64,000 bases of DNA from Chryseobacterium polytrichastri (GCF_900142445.1 NZ_FRAV01000009.1:1-64000); one strand, 5' to 3'. Shown: positions 54,683 through 63,904, numbered from the stretch's first letter. Translations and numbers: made by a program. Notes: generated by a model not told the origin, from the sequence alone.

Positions 54683-56101
54683 ATGTTTTTAAAAAAATAC
54701 CAAAAAAAAACATTATATGTTCTTATTCTATTATTTATAGTTAACTATGAAGCGCAAGTACATTCTATAAAAGAGCTCGACAGCCTTACAGAAAAATATA
54801 GAATGGAAGGCAACATCAAGAAAAGTATAGAACTAAATCTCAACGCATTAAAACAGTATGAAAGACAAGGTAATAAAGATGGTATAGCAGCTTCTTATAT
54901 TAATATGAGTGGTCTATTTTGGAATCTACATAAGTATAAAGAGAGTTTAAAATATCTGGAAAATGCAGAAGAGCAGTTAAGAAAAATAACCAATCTAACA
55001 CTGTGTGCAAAAATGTATGGAGAATATGCCAGAAATTATGCTTCTTTAGGACTTCTGGACCAATCTAACAGCAGCCTAACCACTTCCATTCATTTTGCAA
55101 AACAAATTACTGAGAAAAAAGAAAGAGAAAAGCTTCTGTATTTCTTTTATACTTGGAAGCTAGCCAATTTTGAAGAACTTGGTGAGAAAGATTCTATTCA
55201 ATACGTTCTAAAAAAACGAATGGAGCTGACCATCCAACCGCTTACCTATGTTTATATTGCTGAAAATTTTATAAAAAATAAAAAAACAGATTCAGCGGAA
55301 TATTATCTGAATAAGGCCACTAAAATCTCGGGAGATTTTAGCCATTATCAGAAATCTATGACCTTACTAACTTTCGGTAAGCTCTATACAGAAAAAAAGG
55401 ATCCTGAAAAAGCACTAGATTACTATCTACAATCGTTATCTATTTTACAGCAGATATCAAGAAAAAACGATATTAAGAATGTCTATAAAATTATTTCAGA
55501 TACATATGGCTCTCTTAATAATCCTGATAAAAAGAATGAATATCTGGAAAAATATTCTGCTATTTCAGACAGCATCAAAGAAGCTGAAAGACAGGCTTTA
55601 AGAATACCTGTAGATAAAATAATCAACGAAGAAAAAGAAAGAGAAAAAAATGAGAGAACTAAATATTTGCTATTAATATCAGTATTAATCGTGGCCTCTA
55701 TTATTATCGTTATCATCGTTACAAGAAGATATATAAAGAAACAGAAACAGGCTGAAGAAATAATTATTGAGAGCCTGCATGAAACAGATGAACTAAAAAG
55801 TAAACTCAACGAAGCATTTGAAGAATTATCTAAGTTGGCGATGACGAATGACCCATTCTTTCTTACACGATTCAAAGAAATATATCCAGATTTTTATGAA
55901 ACTTTGATAACAAAATACCCAAATCTTTCGGCCAATGATATTAAATTTTCTGCTTTTTTAAAACTTAACCTTTCTACTAAAACTATTGCACAATATAAAA
56001 ACATATCAATCCGTACCATAGAGTCTAGAAAATACAGACTAAGAAAAAAATTAGATCTTCCTTCAGATGTAGATCTTAATAAATGGATGATGGAACTTTA
56101 A
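54683..56101 (+). CDS. Membrane-bound TPR protein with a C-terminal LuxR-type HTH
   Basis: 472 residues. N-terminal signal/anchor, tetratricopeptide repeats (about 25-290, e.g. AASYINMSGLFWNLHKYKESLKYLENAEEQL), one membrane helix (about 327-348), a coiled coil and a C-terminal HTH of LuxR/NarL type (about 410-465: LSANDIKFSAFLKLNLSTKTIAQYKNISIRTIESRKYRLRKKL). It links an extracytoplasmic signal to transcription. It is divergent from the fibre-like surface protein gene, which is a likely target. Confidence 0.87.
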   Translation: MFLKKYQKKTLYVLILLFIVNYEAQVHSIKELDSLTEKYRMEGNIKKSIELNLNALKQYERQGNKDGIAASYINMSGLFWNLHKYKESLKYLENAEEQLRKITNLTLCAKMYGEYARNYASLGLLDQSNSSLTTSIHFAKQITEKKEREKLLYFFYTWKLANFEELGEKDSIQYVLKKRMELTIQPLTYVYIAENFIKNKKTDSAEYYLNKATKISGDFSHYQKSMTLLTFGKLYTEKKDPEKALDYYLQSLSILQQISRKNDIKNVYKIISDTYGSLNNPDKKNEYLEKYSAISDSIKEAERQALRIPVDKIINEEKEREKNERTKYLLLISVLIVASIIIVIIVTRRYIKKQKQAEEIIIESLHETDELKSKLNEAFEELSKLAMTNDPFFLTRFKEIYPDFYETLITKYPNLSANDIKFSAFLKLNLSTKTIAQYKNISIRTIESRKYRLRKKLDLPSDVDLNKWMMEL

Positions 56102-56126
56102 TTTTTCCAAATAAAACTTATTCTAA

Positions 56127-56159
56127 AACCCTTTACATGAAATATTGTAAAGGGTTTTT
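56127..56159 (+). terminator. Rho-independent terminator of the TPR/LuxR regulator gene
   Basis: AAACCCTTTACA pairs with TGTAAAGGGTTT (imperfect loop GAAATAT) and is followed by TTG and T-rich DNA. Confidence 0.85.
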
Positions 56160-56309
56160 GTATTATAACATTAATAAGTCCACAAAACAATTATTAACAA
56201 CTACATCAAACATACTACACAACAATACACATATAGCTAAAAATCAAGCAATTAAAACACAAGAGTACATTTGCAGTAATAGATTTCTCCACAATTCACA
56301 ATACATTTG

Positions 56310-56406
56310 TATCACATTCTAGAGTTAGTATTTAAAAACACAAATTTGTTCCCTAATAAGGATTTAAATAGTGAGTGTAGCCCCAACAAAACACTCACTA
56401 TTTTTT
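56310..56406 (+). ncRNA. Candidate small RNA 1 (promoter box to terminator)
   Basis: A TACATTTG box (56302-56309) lies before, and a strong terminator follows: AATAGTGAGTGT pairs with ACACTCACTATT (56369-56402), then TTTT. The transcript would be about 90 nt, with no ORF. The 3' part resembles candidate 2: 'TTTGTTCCCTAATAAGG' compares with 'TTTGTTTATAGTAAGGG', each followed by a similar hairpin. Expression is untested. Confidence 0.45.
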
Positions 56407-56559
56407 ACACTAAAAATTGATGCAGAGTAACATAATAAAGTTATTTGGTTATTTAAATTTTCACGTTCTTAATAATTTACATATTAATTAAAGTGAAATG
56501 AAAGTTGGAAAGCAAATATGTATTATAAAAATTCATCCCATTTTATATGAGTATTTGCT

Positions 56560-56641
56560 TCCGCTTTTTCAAACTGAAAAAGTTTTGTTTATAGTAAGGG
56601 TTTAGTAGTGGATGCACTGAAAAGTAAGTTCACTACTTTTT
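56560..56641 (+). ncRNA. Candidate small RNA 2, related to candidate 1
   Basis: AGTAGTG pairs with CACTACT (arms about 56605-56611 and 56630-56636) and is followed by TTTTTA. A 5' stretch with TTTGTTTATAGTAAGGG resembles candidate 1. The 5' end is a guess: only a TATTTG, not a full TAnnTTTG, is seen near 56552. The repeat of a hairpin plus common leader within 250 bp suggests a small family. Confidence 0.35.
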
Positions 56642-56982
56642 ATTACTTCTGATTGGCAGGTTTAATTACAGCTAGCTCTAATCCTTCCAAAATTGTATAA
56701 TCTGTTCTGTATTTTCCAGAAATAAGCTTTCAATGAAAATTTGCAAAAACCGACAGAAAATCTAAAATAAAATGATTAGAAAATTTCAAAAATTGATTCA
56801 CAAAATAAAAATAATTTATAAAAACCGAAAAATACAAAATCATATAGATGATGAGGTTCAATAAAACTATACTATTCAACCCTTTATAAATTCATCTATT
56901 TTCTAAACACCAATTCATTCTAGAGTTTAATAAAGAATATTATATTCTTCCGTTTTCAAAAGAATGATACAAAACATAAGCA

Positions 56983-57423
56983 ATGCAAAATCTAAAAGAC
57001 ATCCATATAGGATCACTTATCAAAAAAAGAGTTACGGAATGTGATATCAACATGTCCAGAATCTGTAACTTTTTAAACTGTGACGAAGATCTCATTAATG
57101 AAATGTACCTAAGCGATTCATTGAATTCTTATCATTTATTAAAATGGAGCAAGCTCCTAGAATATGATTTTTTCAGACTCTATTCTCAGCATTTGATTCT
57201 GTATTCACCACAGGCATCAATCCAATCTAATCAATCTAAAATAGAAAAAACCAGTTTGCCTCAGTTTAGAAAAAGCATCTATACTAAAGAAATTGTTGAT
57301 TTTGTTATCGAAATGATTGATACAAAAAAGAAAACAAAAACACAGATTATTAAAGATTATAAAATACCTAAAACAACCCTTTATAAGTGGATTGCAAAAT
57401 ATAAAAGACCAGATAATAATTAA
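56983..57423 (+). CDS. HTH protein, first of a pair (transposase-OrfA-like)
   Basis: 146 residues. The N-terminal half (about 1-80: IHIGSLIKKRVTECDINMSRICNFLNCDEDLINEMYLSDSLNSYHLLKWSKLLEYDFFRLYSQHLILY) looks like a small XRE-type fold. The C-terminal half (about 103-145: TKEIVDFVIEMIDTKKKTKTQIIKDYKIPKTTLYKWIAKYK) is a homeodomain-like HTH as in IS3 OrfA. From memory this two-part protein is common and multicopy in Chryseobacterium and often labelled transposase, but no catalytic OrfB and no terminal repeats are present here. Confidence 0.72.
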   Translation: MQNLKDIHIGSLIKKRVTECDINMSRICNFLNCDEDLINEMYLSDSLNSYHLLKWSKLLEYDFFRLYSQHLILYSPQASIQSNQSKIEKTSLPQFRKSIYTKEIVDFVIEMIDTKKKTKTQIIKDYKIPKTTLYKWIAKYKRPDNN

Positions 57424-57434
57424 AATACAGCCTT

Positions 57435-57794
57435 ATGATACTTCAGTTGAAAAATCAAGAATTAACAGCTCCAGATTATAAAAGAATTTTCAATGATATG
57501 ATCCAAATGAAATATCCTGAAAAAAGAGAAGTGTGTAAAAATATACTCAATAAGAAAGAATTATCTAGTTTAGACATTCTCCATCTTAATGAAAAAATAT
57601 TTGGAACGGAGGATAAAGAAACCCAGTTGTTTAACCAATCTCACCGTTCTTATGATAAGGAAACCATCATTGAAATCTTAAAACATCAAAAGAAAAACAA
57701 ACTGAATAATTCTGAGCTGGCGCGAGATCTAAAAATGAGCAGGAATACCATAACCAAATGGAAAAAAGTATTTGCTCTTTACCCTAGCCTTTAA
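57435..57794 (+). CDS. HTH protein, second of the pair
   Basis: 119 residues, starting 12 bp after the first gene. An N-terminal helical region (TAPDYKRIFNDMIQMKYPEKREVCKNILNKKELSSLDILHLNEKIF) is followed by a C-terminal homeodomain-like HTH (about 72-115: DKETIIEILKHQKKNKLNNSELARDLKMSRNTITKWKKVF). It is related in plan to its neighbour. The pair is probably one transcript; function may be regulation of, or a remnant of, a mobile element. A large-loop terminator lies 80 bp downstream. Confidence 0.72.
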   Translation: MILQLKNQELTAPDYKRIFNDMIQMKYPEKREVCKNILNKKELSSLDILHLNEKIFGTEDKETQLFNQSHRSYDKETIIEILKHQKKNKLNNSELARDLKMSRNTITKWKKVFALYPSL

Positions 57795-57872
57795 AATAGT
57801 TTACTATAGCTTTTGTATAGCTCAATAAAAAGATACACAACGCTTACCAATATTATAATTGTGATTTTTGTT

Positions 57873-57931
57873 GGCAGGGGAGCTTTTTTTTCATGTATTT
57901 ACGTAGTCTACTTTTTCCCCTGCCTTTTTTT
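57873..57931 (+). terminator. Terminator-like hairpin with a large T-rich loop
   Basis: GGCAGGGGA pairs perfectly with TCCCCTGCC across a 34-base loop that contains its own T8 run; T7 follows the stem. It lies about 80 bases after the HTH pair. It could end the pair's transcript or a small RNA. Confidence 0.65.
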
Positions 57932-58031
57932 AAGGTGTATCAATTAAATAGTATGCAATCTTTAATTACTATATAAGTTCTATGAACAAATACTTTAAAA
58001 AGATAAAAAATTTACAAACATCATTACTTTC

Positions 58032-59066
58032 TTACATAAATCTTTTCAAATCTATTTCTTCATCCAAAGGAATATCATTTTCTATAAACTCAAATAAACT
58101 TCTTGAAAAGTAACATCCGTTCAAAATTCCGCGCGCTCCAAGGCCATTAAAAACGTATAAGTTTTTATTTTGATGGTGTCGCCCGATAATAGGTCTTCTA
58201 TCCTTTACAGTGGGCCTAAATCCAAAATTCACTTCAGCAACTTCAAAGTCATATGGATAAACTTCCGACAGACCTTTTACCAACTGCTCAACTGCAGAAT
58301 CATCAATATGATGATGTAGCTGCTCTCTGTCGTAGGTTCCACCGTAGAAAAATAATCCGTTATGGGTTGGAAATAAAAAATGTTTCTTTTTGATTGTAAT
58401 GTTCTCCGGAATAGGCTTTGAAAGTCTTACTTTAATATGATGTCCTTTATTAGGAATAACAGCAATATCAGAGAAAAACGGATTATCCTTCACTCCCATC
58501 CCTTCGCAAAAAAGGATATTCTTATAACTGATATTTTTATAAATACTTTCAATGGTATTCAATTGACTATAATCAAATTTCTCTTTTATTAAATGAGAAT
58601 GATGAGCGAAATAAGTAAATAGATCCGCAAAAAAGTTATTCACATCAAGCCTCGCAGACTGATTCACTTTTCCAGTATTGAAAGGGTTATTTACAATTTC
58701 CAAATGCTTAAAATCATCATTTAAAAAATATTGTAAGTCTTCATTTTTCGATTTTTTAAGCCATAGGTTCTGTTCATTCTCATCATGAAAAACTCTATGA
58801 ATGGGATCTTCTATTAAATAATTTTTCCCTGTATAGGATTCAATTTCTCCAAGAGCATTCTTAAGGAAGTCTATTTGTTCCTGAGCTTTCCAAAAAGTCG
58901 TAAACTTTTTAAGTACTACCGGATTTATAATTCCCGCAGAAACCTGTGAAGCACTCTTTTTCCCTTCCGAAAACAAAACAAAAGACTTCTTATTCTTAAT
59001 CAATTGATGAGCAAAAAATAGCCCCGCATATCCATCTCCTACAATTATATAATCTACATTTTCCAT
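58032..59066 (-). CDS. FAD-dependent oxidoreductase (DAO family)
   Basis: 344 residues. The FAD-binding Rossmann motif VDYIIVGDGYAGLFFAHQL starts at about residue 4. The fold continues with ASQVSAGIINPVVL and a C-terminal GFRPTVKDRRPIIGRHHQNKNLYVFNGLGARGILNGCYFS, typical of the glycine/D-amino-acid oxidase superfamily. The substrate is not predictable. It is on the same strand as gldKLMN but behind a terminator (59072-59100), so it is probably a separate or read-through unit. Confidence 0.88.
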   Translation of the reverse strand: MENVDYIIVGDGYAGLFFAHQLIKNKKSFVLFSEGKKSASQVSAGIINPVVLKKFTTFWKAQEQIDFLKNALGEIESYTGKNYLIEDPIHRVFHDENEQNLWLKKSKNEDLQYFLNDDFKHLEIVNNPFNTGKVNQSARLDVNNFFADLFTYFAHHSHLIKEKFDYSQLNTIESIYKNISYKNILFCEGMGVKDNPFFSDIAVIPNKGHHIKVRLSKPIPENITIKKKHFLFPTHNGLFFYGGTYDREQLHHHIDDSAVEQLVKGLSEVYPYDFEVAEVNFGFRPTVKDRRPIIGRHHQNKNLYVFNGLGARGILNGCYFSRSLFEFIENDIPLDEEIDLKRFM

Positions 59067-59071
59067 AATAA

Positions 59072-59100
59072 AAAAACCTGAGTAAAAGTACTCAGGTTTT
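59072..59100 (-). terminator. Rho-independent terminator of the gldKLMN operon
   Basis: AAAACCTGAGTA pairs with TACTCAGGTTTT around AAAG; A and T runs flank both sides. It lies about 20 bases after the gldN stop. Confidence 0.85.
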
Positions 59101-59120
59101 CTATAAATATCAAGTGAAAT

Positions 59121-60059
59121 TTAGTAATTCCACATATCATTTTCCATTTGAAGAATTTGCTCCTTTATTTTGTCGCTTTCTTCAATCTGCTCTTCAGCAT
59201 TTCTAGGAATATAGTCTTTAATAACTCCATCTCCTAAACCGCTTGAAGACTTATAGATAACAGAAGAAAATCTTCTAGCATTCAATAAATCATCAAATGA
59301 TAAATCTGCAGATGAATTCTTTCTATTGTAAACAAAATTGTTTGCTAAAATATCTCTTGCACTAGGATAATATACCCAGAAAAGATCAATAAGCTCATCA
59401 TTGCTTGCAATAGGTTTTCCGTCTGGCCCAATAACACCTTGTACAGCTGGATCTGGACCCATTGCTGCAATACCAAGAGGTCTGTATTTCATTTGACCAT
59501 CTCTTTTATCGATAAACCACATACCCATAATTTTAAGAACCTTAACTTTTTCAGTTGTAGTCTTATAAACATCAGTATATTGCTTTTTCTCTTGCTCAGT
59601 TAATTGTCTTCCAGAGTTAAGAATATCAATTGCAGCATCATTAATAACTACTTTTTCTAATCTTTTTTGGATTCCTTCAGGAGAAAGTTTATCAACAAAG
59701 TTTTCATCATTATATACCTGCTGTATTTTACCGCTTAACGCTGCGTCTAACAATAGCTGATATAAAGATCTCGTTTGAGTGGCAAGCAAACCATCCGGAT
59801 TATCATAATAATAAGGTTGATTAATCTTATCATTCATATCAATAATCTCCCAAACAAACATACTTTTCAAGATGTCTTTATCATCAACAAATCCGTATTC
59901 CAAAGGTTTTACTTTTTTGTCAACAATACTATCTCCAATTTTTTGCTTGTTTTCAGCTCTCATCTGTCTAAATTCTTCTGGAGAAGAAGCGTTCAGAATA
60001 GTCTGGGAAAAAGCAAATCCCGAAACTAATACTAAAAGGCTGCTAATATATTTTTTCAT
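59121..60059 (-). CDS. gldN: Gliding motility / type IX secretion protein GldN
   Basis: 312 residues. Signal peptide (MKKYISSLLVLVSGFAFSQ), then a GldN/PorN domain with conserved KPLEYGFVDDKDILKSMFVWEIIDMNDKINQPYYY and a C-terminal IDLFWVYYPSARDILANNFVYNRKN. In Flavobacterium and Porphyromonas, GldN/PorN forms the periplasmic ring with GldK/PorK and is required for type IX secretion of adhesins and enzymes. It is the last gene of gldKLMN; 21 bp separate it from gldM. Confidence 0.95.
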   Translation of the reverse strand: MKKYISSLLVLVSGFAFSQTILNASSPEEFRQMRAENKQKIGDSIVDKKVKPLEYGFVDDKDILKSMFVWEIIDMNDKINQPYYYDNPDGLLATQTRSLYQLLLDAALSGKIQQVYNDENFVDKLSPEGIQKRLEKVVINDAAIDILNSGRQLTEQEKKQYTDVYKTTTEKVKVLKIMGMWFIDKRDGQMKYRPLGIAAMGPDPAVQGVIGPDGKPIASNDELIDLFWVYYPSARDILANNFVYNRKNSSADLSFDDLLNARRFSSVIYKSSSGLGDGVIKDYIPRNAEEQIEESDKIKEQILQMENDMWNY

Positions 60060-60080
60060 AATAAATTTACAATTTTAGTC

Positions 60081-61673
60081 CTATTGAACGTTAATTAATA
60101 TAGGAGTAATGTTTTTAATCACTTGTCCGTCTAAACCTTGAGCAGTAGCTTTAATATCAAAAATTGATACTACATCACCTGTTCTTAAGTTTCTTACTAA
60201 TCCTGCTGCATCATCTAATGAGCTTCCGTGAATTAATAATGCTGCTTTACCAGGAACTCTAACCATAAACTGAGTTACAGTAAATGAAACTGGGAAGTCA
60301 AAGTCAGGAATTGCTGCCTGAACAGACTGATTAGGAATAGAAGTTGCCGGCATAGACAATACATTCTGACCTCTCATCTGACCTTGTGGTGGCGGTACAT
60401 TCTTAATTCTATATTCAAATACCTGAGAAACAGATTTACCATAAGGGTCTATTCCAGATAATGTCAATTTCACTGTAGTTCCAGTACTTGGTTTAACGAT
60501 CCATTTTCCAGCACCAAGACTCTTAACTGTAGCACCCGGAGCAGATAATGAAAGCTTAGAATTGTCAGCTCCTAAAATAGAACCAGATACAGGGTTTTCA
60601 AGTCCTCTGTACATTACATTCATTTTATCAGCAGATAACAATAATCCTTTTTCCATTTTAACTTCTCTTGGACCTGCAATTACATTGTAAGTATGTGTCC
60701 ATGGGAAACTTTGAGGTTTTCCTGAAGCATCTGTTAATGTAATAGTTCCGTTAAGTTTATGTTCACCGACACCATTACCAGAAATAGAAATAGATCCTTT
60801 TCCATTCTCTACTTTACTTACCCCTGTAATAGCAATTTTATTACTATTAGAATAAGTACCCAACATTACCTTAACTTCAGCTTGTTTACCAGCCTGAATA
60901 TCAATTGGTCCTGAAACAATAGGTTCGTAGTTTGAGAATTTAATACTTGCATCTACTTTTTCTTGAAGTAATAATGCTAGTGCATCAGATTGTACGTTTC
61001 TTGCATCATTCTGGATAATCCCAAGATTTGATATTGCAGCGATAAGTGATTGGTGAAAGAATTTATTCTGAAACCATGTTTTACCATTTGGAGATTTTCC
61101 TTGAGGGTATTCAGCAATGATAGAAGCATTAGCTCTATCAACCAAATCCTTCAGTTGAGGATTTTTTCCAAAAGTTGCAGAAATGTAATTTCTTACATCA
61201 TCCATTTTAGATTTTAATTCTAAAGCAGCTTTACTAGGAGAGTTTTCATCCCCATCTTTAAAGAAGTAACTCATCGTTGCTTCATTATTATTAAGTGCTG
61301 CAAAGTTTTCGCTTACATCAATTTCTTTTCCTGTTACAGGATCTTTTTCATGAAATTCAGATTGCTTTTTAAGAATATCTTTAATATCCTCAGCTGATTT
61401 AACTAATACATCAACTTTAGATTTCAATTTTTTATATTCCTCCCAAGGCGTAGCATAAGTATCTGGTACTTGTTGTGCTTTAGCCTCTAAAGTTCTTTCA
61501 AAAATTTTCTCGTTCTTTCTTTCAGTTAAAGTTCTAGTTTCATTAAGGGCTTTAGTAGAGTCATAAAATGATCTGATGATTTCTGCATCAATATTTAGGG
61601 CCATCATAGCGATGAACACCAAATACATAAGGTTGATCATCTTCTGACGAGGCGTCTGTTTTCCTGTTGCCAT
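60081..61673 (-). CDS. gldM: Type IX secretion motor protein GldM
   Basis: 530 residues. One N-terminal membrane helix (about 12-30, KMINLMYLVFIAMMALNIDAE) with the acidic residues after it that interact with GldL; the remainder forms the periplasmic domains D1 to D4, including beta-rich Ig-like repeats. With GldL it makes the proton-powered rotary motor of type IX secretion and gliding. The length and the ATGKQTPRQKMINLMYLVFIAMMALNID start are typical. Confidence 0.96.
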   Translation of the reverse strand: MATGKQTPRQKMINLMYLVFIAMMALNIDAEIIRSFYDSTKALNETRTLTERKNEKIFERTLEAKAQQVPDTYATPWEEYKKLKSKVDVLVKSAEDIKDILKKQSEFHEKDPVTGKEIDVSENFAALNNNEATMSYFFKDGDENSPSKAALELKSKMDDVRNYISATFGKNPQLKDLVDRANASIIAEYPQGKSPNGKTWFQNKFFHQSLIAAISNLGIIQNDARNVQSDALALLLQEKVDASIKFSNYEPIVSGPIDIQAGKQAEVKVMLGTYSNSNKIAITGVSKVENGKGSISISGNGVGEHKLNGTITLTDASGKPQSFPWTHTYNVIAGPREVKMEKGLLLSADKMNVMYRGLENPVSGSILGADNSKLSLSAPGATVKSLGAGKWIVKPSTGTTVKLTLSGIDPYGKSVSQVFEYRIKNVPPPQGQMRGQNVLSMPATSIPNQSVQAAIPDFDFPVSFTVTQFMVRVPGKAALLIHGSSLDDAAGLVRNLRTGDVVSIFDIKATAQGLDGQVIKNITPILINVQ

Positions 61674-61726
61674 TCTTTTTCTTTTTGTTTTGGATTAAAA
61701 ATTAAATATTAAAAATGGGTTGGGAA

Positions 61727-62422
61727 TTAAGACTTCATCGCAGTTAACATACCACCATAAACTCTGTTTAAGTTATTTAAGTTCGATGTTAAGCCTTGTA
61801 GCTCTTGATTGAATTTTTCTGATTGCTCAGCAGACTTTTGCATATCTGCTACATATTTATTAGCAAATTCTGATTGTCTCTTACCGCTTTCTAATTGCAT
61901 TACATATAGAGCATTCATGCTTTCCATGTGCGTAGCAGCTTTATTTAATTGATCATTATATTTATGTGTAGAAGCAGAAACGTCAACAGTTTGATTAATC
62001 TGATCTACAGAGTTTGAAAACTTATCAATACCTGTTCTTAATCTATCAAATAACTGAACATCTAATTTTGCATCAGCAAGCATCTTATCCAATTTTGTAG
62101 AAAGAGAATTTTCTAATTCTGCAAATTGAGCAGCTGCTCCGTTTTTAGAAGATACATTTGAGTGTATTGGGTTAGGGTTTGCATGTTTATCTAATAATTC
62201 AGGATATACATTTTCCCAAGCATAAGACTCTTCTGATTTTGGTGGGTCAAAAGCGAAAATAATAAAGATAATTGCCTCTGTAATAAGCCCTACCGTAAGA
62301 GCAATGTTACCATTGATTGGTCCAAATGAAATGTGAGTAATTTTAAGCCAAGCTCCAAGAATTACAATTGCAGCACCGAACGAATAAAAGAAATTCATCC
62401 AAGCATCTTTAGTCTTAAACAT
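61727..62422 (-). CDS. gldL: Type IX secretion motor protein GldL
   Basis: 231 residues. Two N-terminal membrane helices (about 8-27 and 34-58). The conserved Glu in the second helix (TEAIIFIIFAF) is the proton-relay residue in the GldLM motor. A long cytoplasmic coiled-coil tail follows (about 90-231). The start MFKTKDAWMNFFYSFGAAIVILGAWLKI is family-typical. The gene is 53 bp upstream of gldM and 63 bp downstream of gldK. Confidence 0.96.
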   Translation of the reverse strand: MFKTKDAWMNFFYSFGAAIVILGAWLKITHISFGPINGNIALTVGLITEAIIFIIFAFDPPKSEESYAWENVYPELLDKHANPNPIHSNVSSKNGAAAQFAELENSLSTKLDKMLADAKLDVQLFDRLRTGIDKFSNSVDQINQTVDVSASTHKYNDQLNKAATHMESMNALYVMQLESGKRQSEFANKYVADMQKSAEQSEKFNQELQGLTSNLNNLNRVYGGMLTAMKS

Positions 62423-62485
62423 ATAAGTTAGTTTTTTTTAATGTTAAATAAAATTGTTATTGAAAAAATAAATGTTCGATAATGA

Positions 62486-63904
62486 TTATCTGTTAACTCT
62501 TCTTGGCTTAACAGCAGCTTCAGGAATATCCTGTACTGTTCTAAATCCGATATAACTTCTCGCAGAATCTTTTCTTTCCCAATCTCTTGCACCAGTCATA
62601 AGCATATAACCTACGTCTTTCCAAGAACCACCTCTTACAGATTTCTTAGTATCAGTTTTGTCTTTAGTTGAAGGATTTAAAGTAGAAGAGAAACCGTATG
62701 AAGAATTGTTATAAGCAGACGCTGTCCATTCAGAAACGTTTCCAGCCATATCAAACAACCCAAATCCATTTTTCTTAAACTTCTTTACTGGAGCGGCATA
62801 TGTATAAGTACCTTTTTTCTCGTCTTCCATGTAATTACCTCTTTTCGGTTTAAAGTTTGCTAAGTAGCAACCTCTATCATCCATCAAATATGGACCTCCC
62901 CAAGGGTAAGTAGCATTTTGCATACCACCTCTAGCAGCATATTCCCATTCGATTTCTGTTGGAAGACGGAACTTCAATGGTCTTTGTTTTTTTCTTTTTA
63001 AGCTTTCATTGTAATCAGTTTTCAATTTAGATCTGAAAGTACAATACGCTCTTGCTTGGTCCCAAGTTACCCCTACAACAGGATAATCTTTGTAAGCTTT
63101 ATGCCAAAAATATTGTTCAAATAATGGCTCATTATAAGCAAAGTGGAAATCTTTTACCCAAACTGTAGTATCTGGATAGATGGCAATACTAGAATTTTTA
63201 AGGAAGTTTACCCCTCTTTCTTTTTCAGCAAGTGCAGCATCCATATCTCCCCACTGATAATTATATTTTAATTTACTAACATCTAGGATTCTTTCATTAC
63301 CCATTCTTGAAGAAGCCGGTAAATATAAAGACTCTAAAACCTCTGCATATTCTACATCAGGATATTTAGTTGTACTCCAATGTAAAGGGATTTTCCAATC
63401 TAATCTCTTGTTTACATCAAATCCTCCGTCATCTCTACCTCCTTGTCCCTCTAAATATTCTTGATAAGGTGTTAAATTTTCTTCTTTTTTAGCAAGGTAT
63501 GCATAATCTCCTATGCTTGCTCCTTTACGACCGCCTTCTCCGCCTTCTCCAGCAGCTTCAGCAAGTAAAGTTCTAGCAATTGAATCTCTTACATAGTTGA
63601 TAAACACCCTGTATTCTGCATTAGTAGTTTCAGCTTCATCCATGAAGAAAGAAGAAACAGTAACCGTTTTTAATTGTGCTTTTTCAGGAGTATTTGTTGG
63701 ATCCTGGTCTGCTAAACCAGCAACAAATGATCCTGCAGGAATTGCCACCATTCCGTATGGTCTTTCCGCAACAAATGATTTTGTTTTTTCTCTTGGTATC
63801 AACTCTCCTTTTGTTCCTGGCTTCCCTACAGAAGAGCTTCCACCACCTGAACAAGATACCGACGCTACCGACGCAGACAATAATAAAAGAAATATCCTTT
63901 TCAT
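62486..63904 (-). CDS. gldK: Type IX secretion lipoprotein GldK
   Basis: 472 residues. Lipoprotein signal with lipobox SVSC (about 16-19), a Gly/Ser linker and an FGE-sulfatase (SUMF1)-like domain (about 55-465: GSFVAGLADQDPTNTPE, WDQARAYCTF, LPTEIEWEYAARGG, GLFDMAGNVSEWTASAYNNSSYG, RSYIGFRTVQD). It is an outer-membrane lipoprotein of the GldK-GldN ring. First gene of gldKLMN. The window ends 96 bp upstream of it, and no promoter box is seen in that stretch. Confidence 0.96.
   Translation of the reverse strand: MKRIFLLLLSASVASVSCSGGGSSSVGKPGTKGELIPREKTKSFVAERPYGMVAIPAGSFVAGLADQDPTNTPEKAQLKTVTVSSFFMDEAETTNAEYRVFINYVRDSIARTLLAEAAGEGGEGGRKGASIGDYAYLAKKEENLTPYQEYLEGQGGRDDGGFDVNKRLDWKIPLHWSTTKYPDVEYAEVLESLYLPASSRMGNERILDVSKLKYNYQWGDMDAALAEKERGVNFLKNSSIAIYPDTTVWVKDFHFAYNEPLFEQYFWHKAYKDYPVVGVTWDQARAYCTFRSKLKTDYNESLKRKKQRPLKFRLPTEIEWEYAARGGMQNATYPWGGPYLMDDRGCYLANFKPKRGNYMEDEKKGTYTYAAPVKKFKKNGFGLFDMAGNVSEWTASAYNNSSYGFSSTLNPSTKDKTDTKKSVRGGSWKDVGYMLMTGARDWERKDSARSYIGFRTVQDIPEAAVKPRRVNR

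Larger units (their letters stand above)
56102..56982. other. 881-bp gene-free region with terminator-ended small-RNA candidates
   Basis: Holds the regulator's terminator, two TACATTTG boxes (56266-56273, 56302-56309) and two related hairpins ending in T runs (56366-56406 and 56604-56641). No open frame looks protein-coding. The last 340 bp before the HTH gene are AT-rich without recognisable signals. Confidence 0.6.

Noticed and set aside
56083..56322. 79-codon plus-strand frame over the end of the TPR/LuxR gene and its terminator
   Set aside because: It spans a strong terminator and has low-complexity composition. Not a gene.
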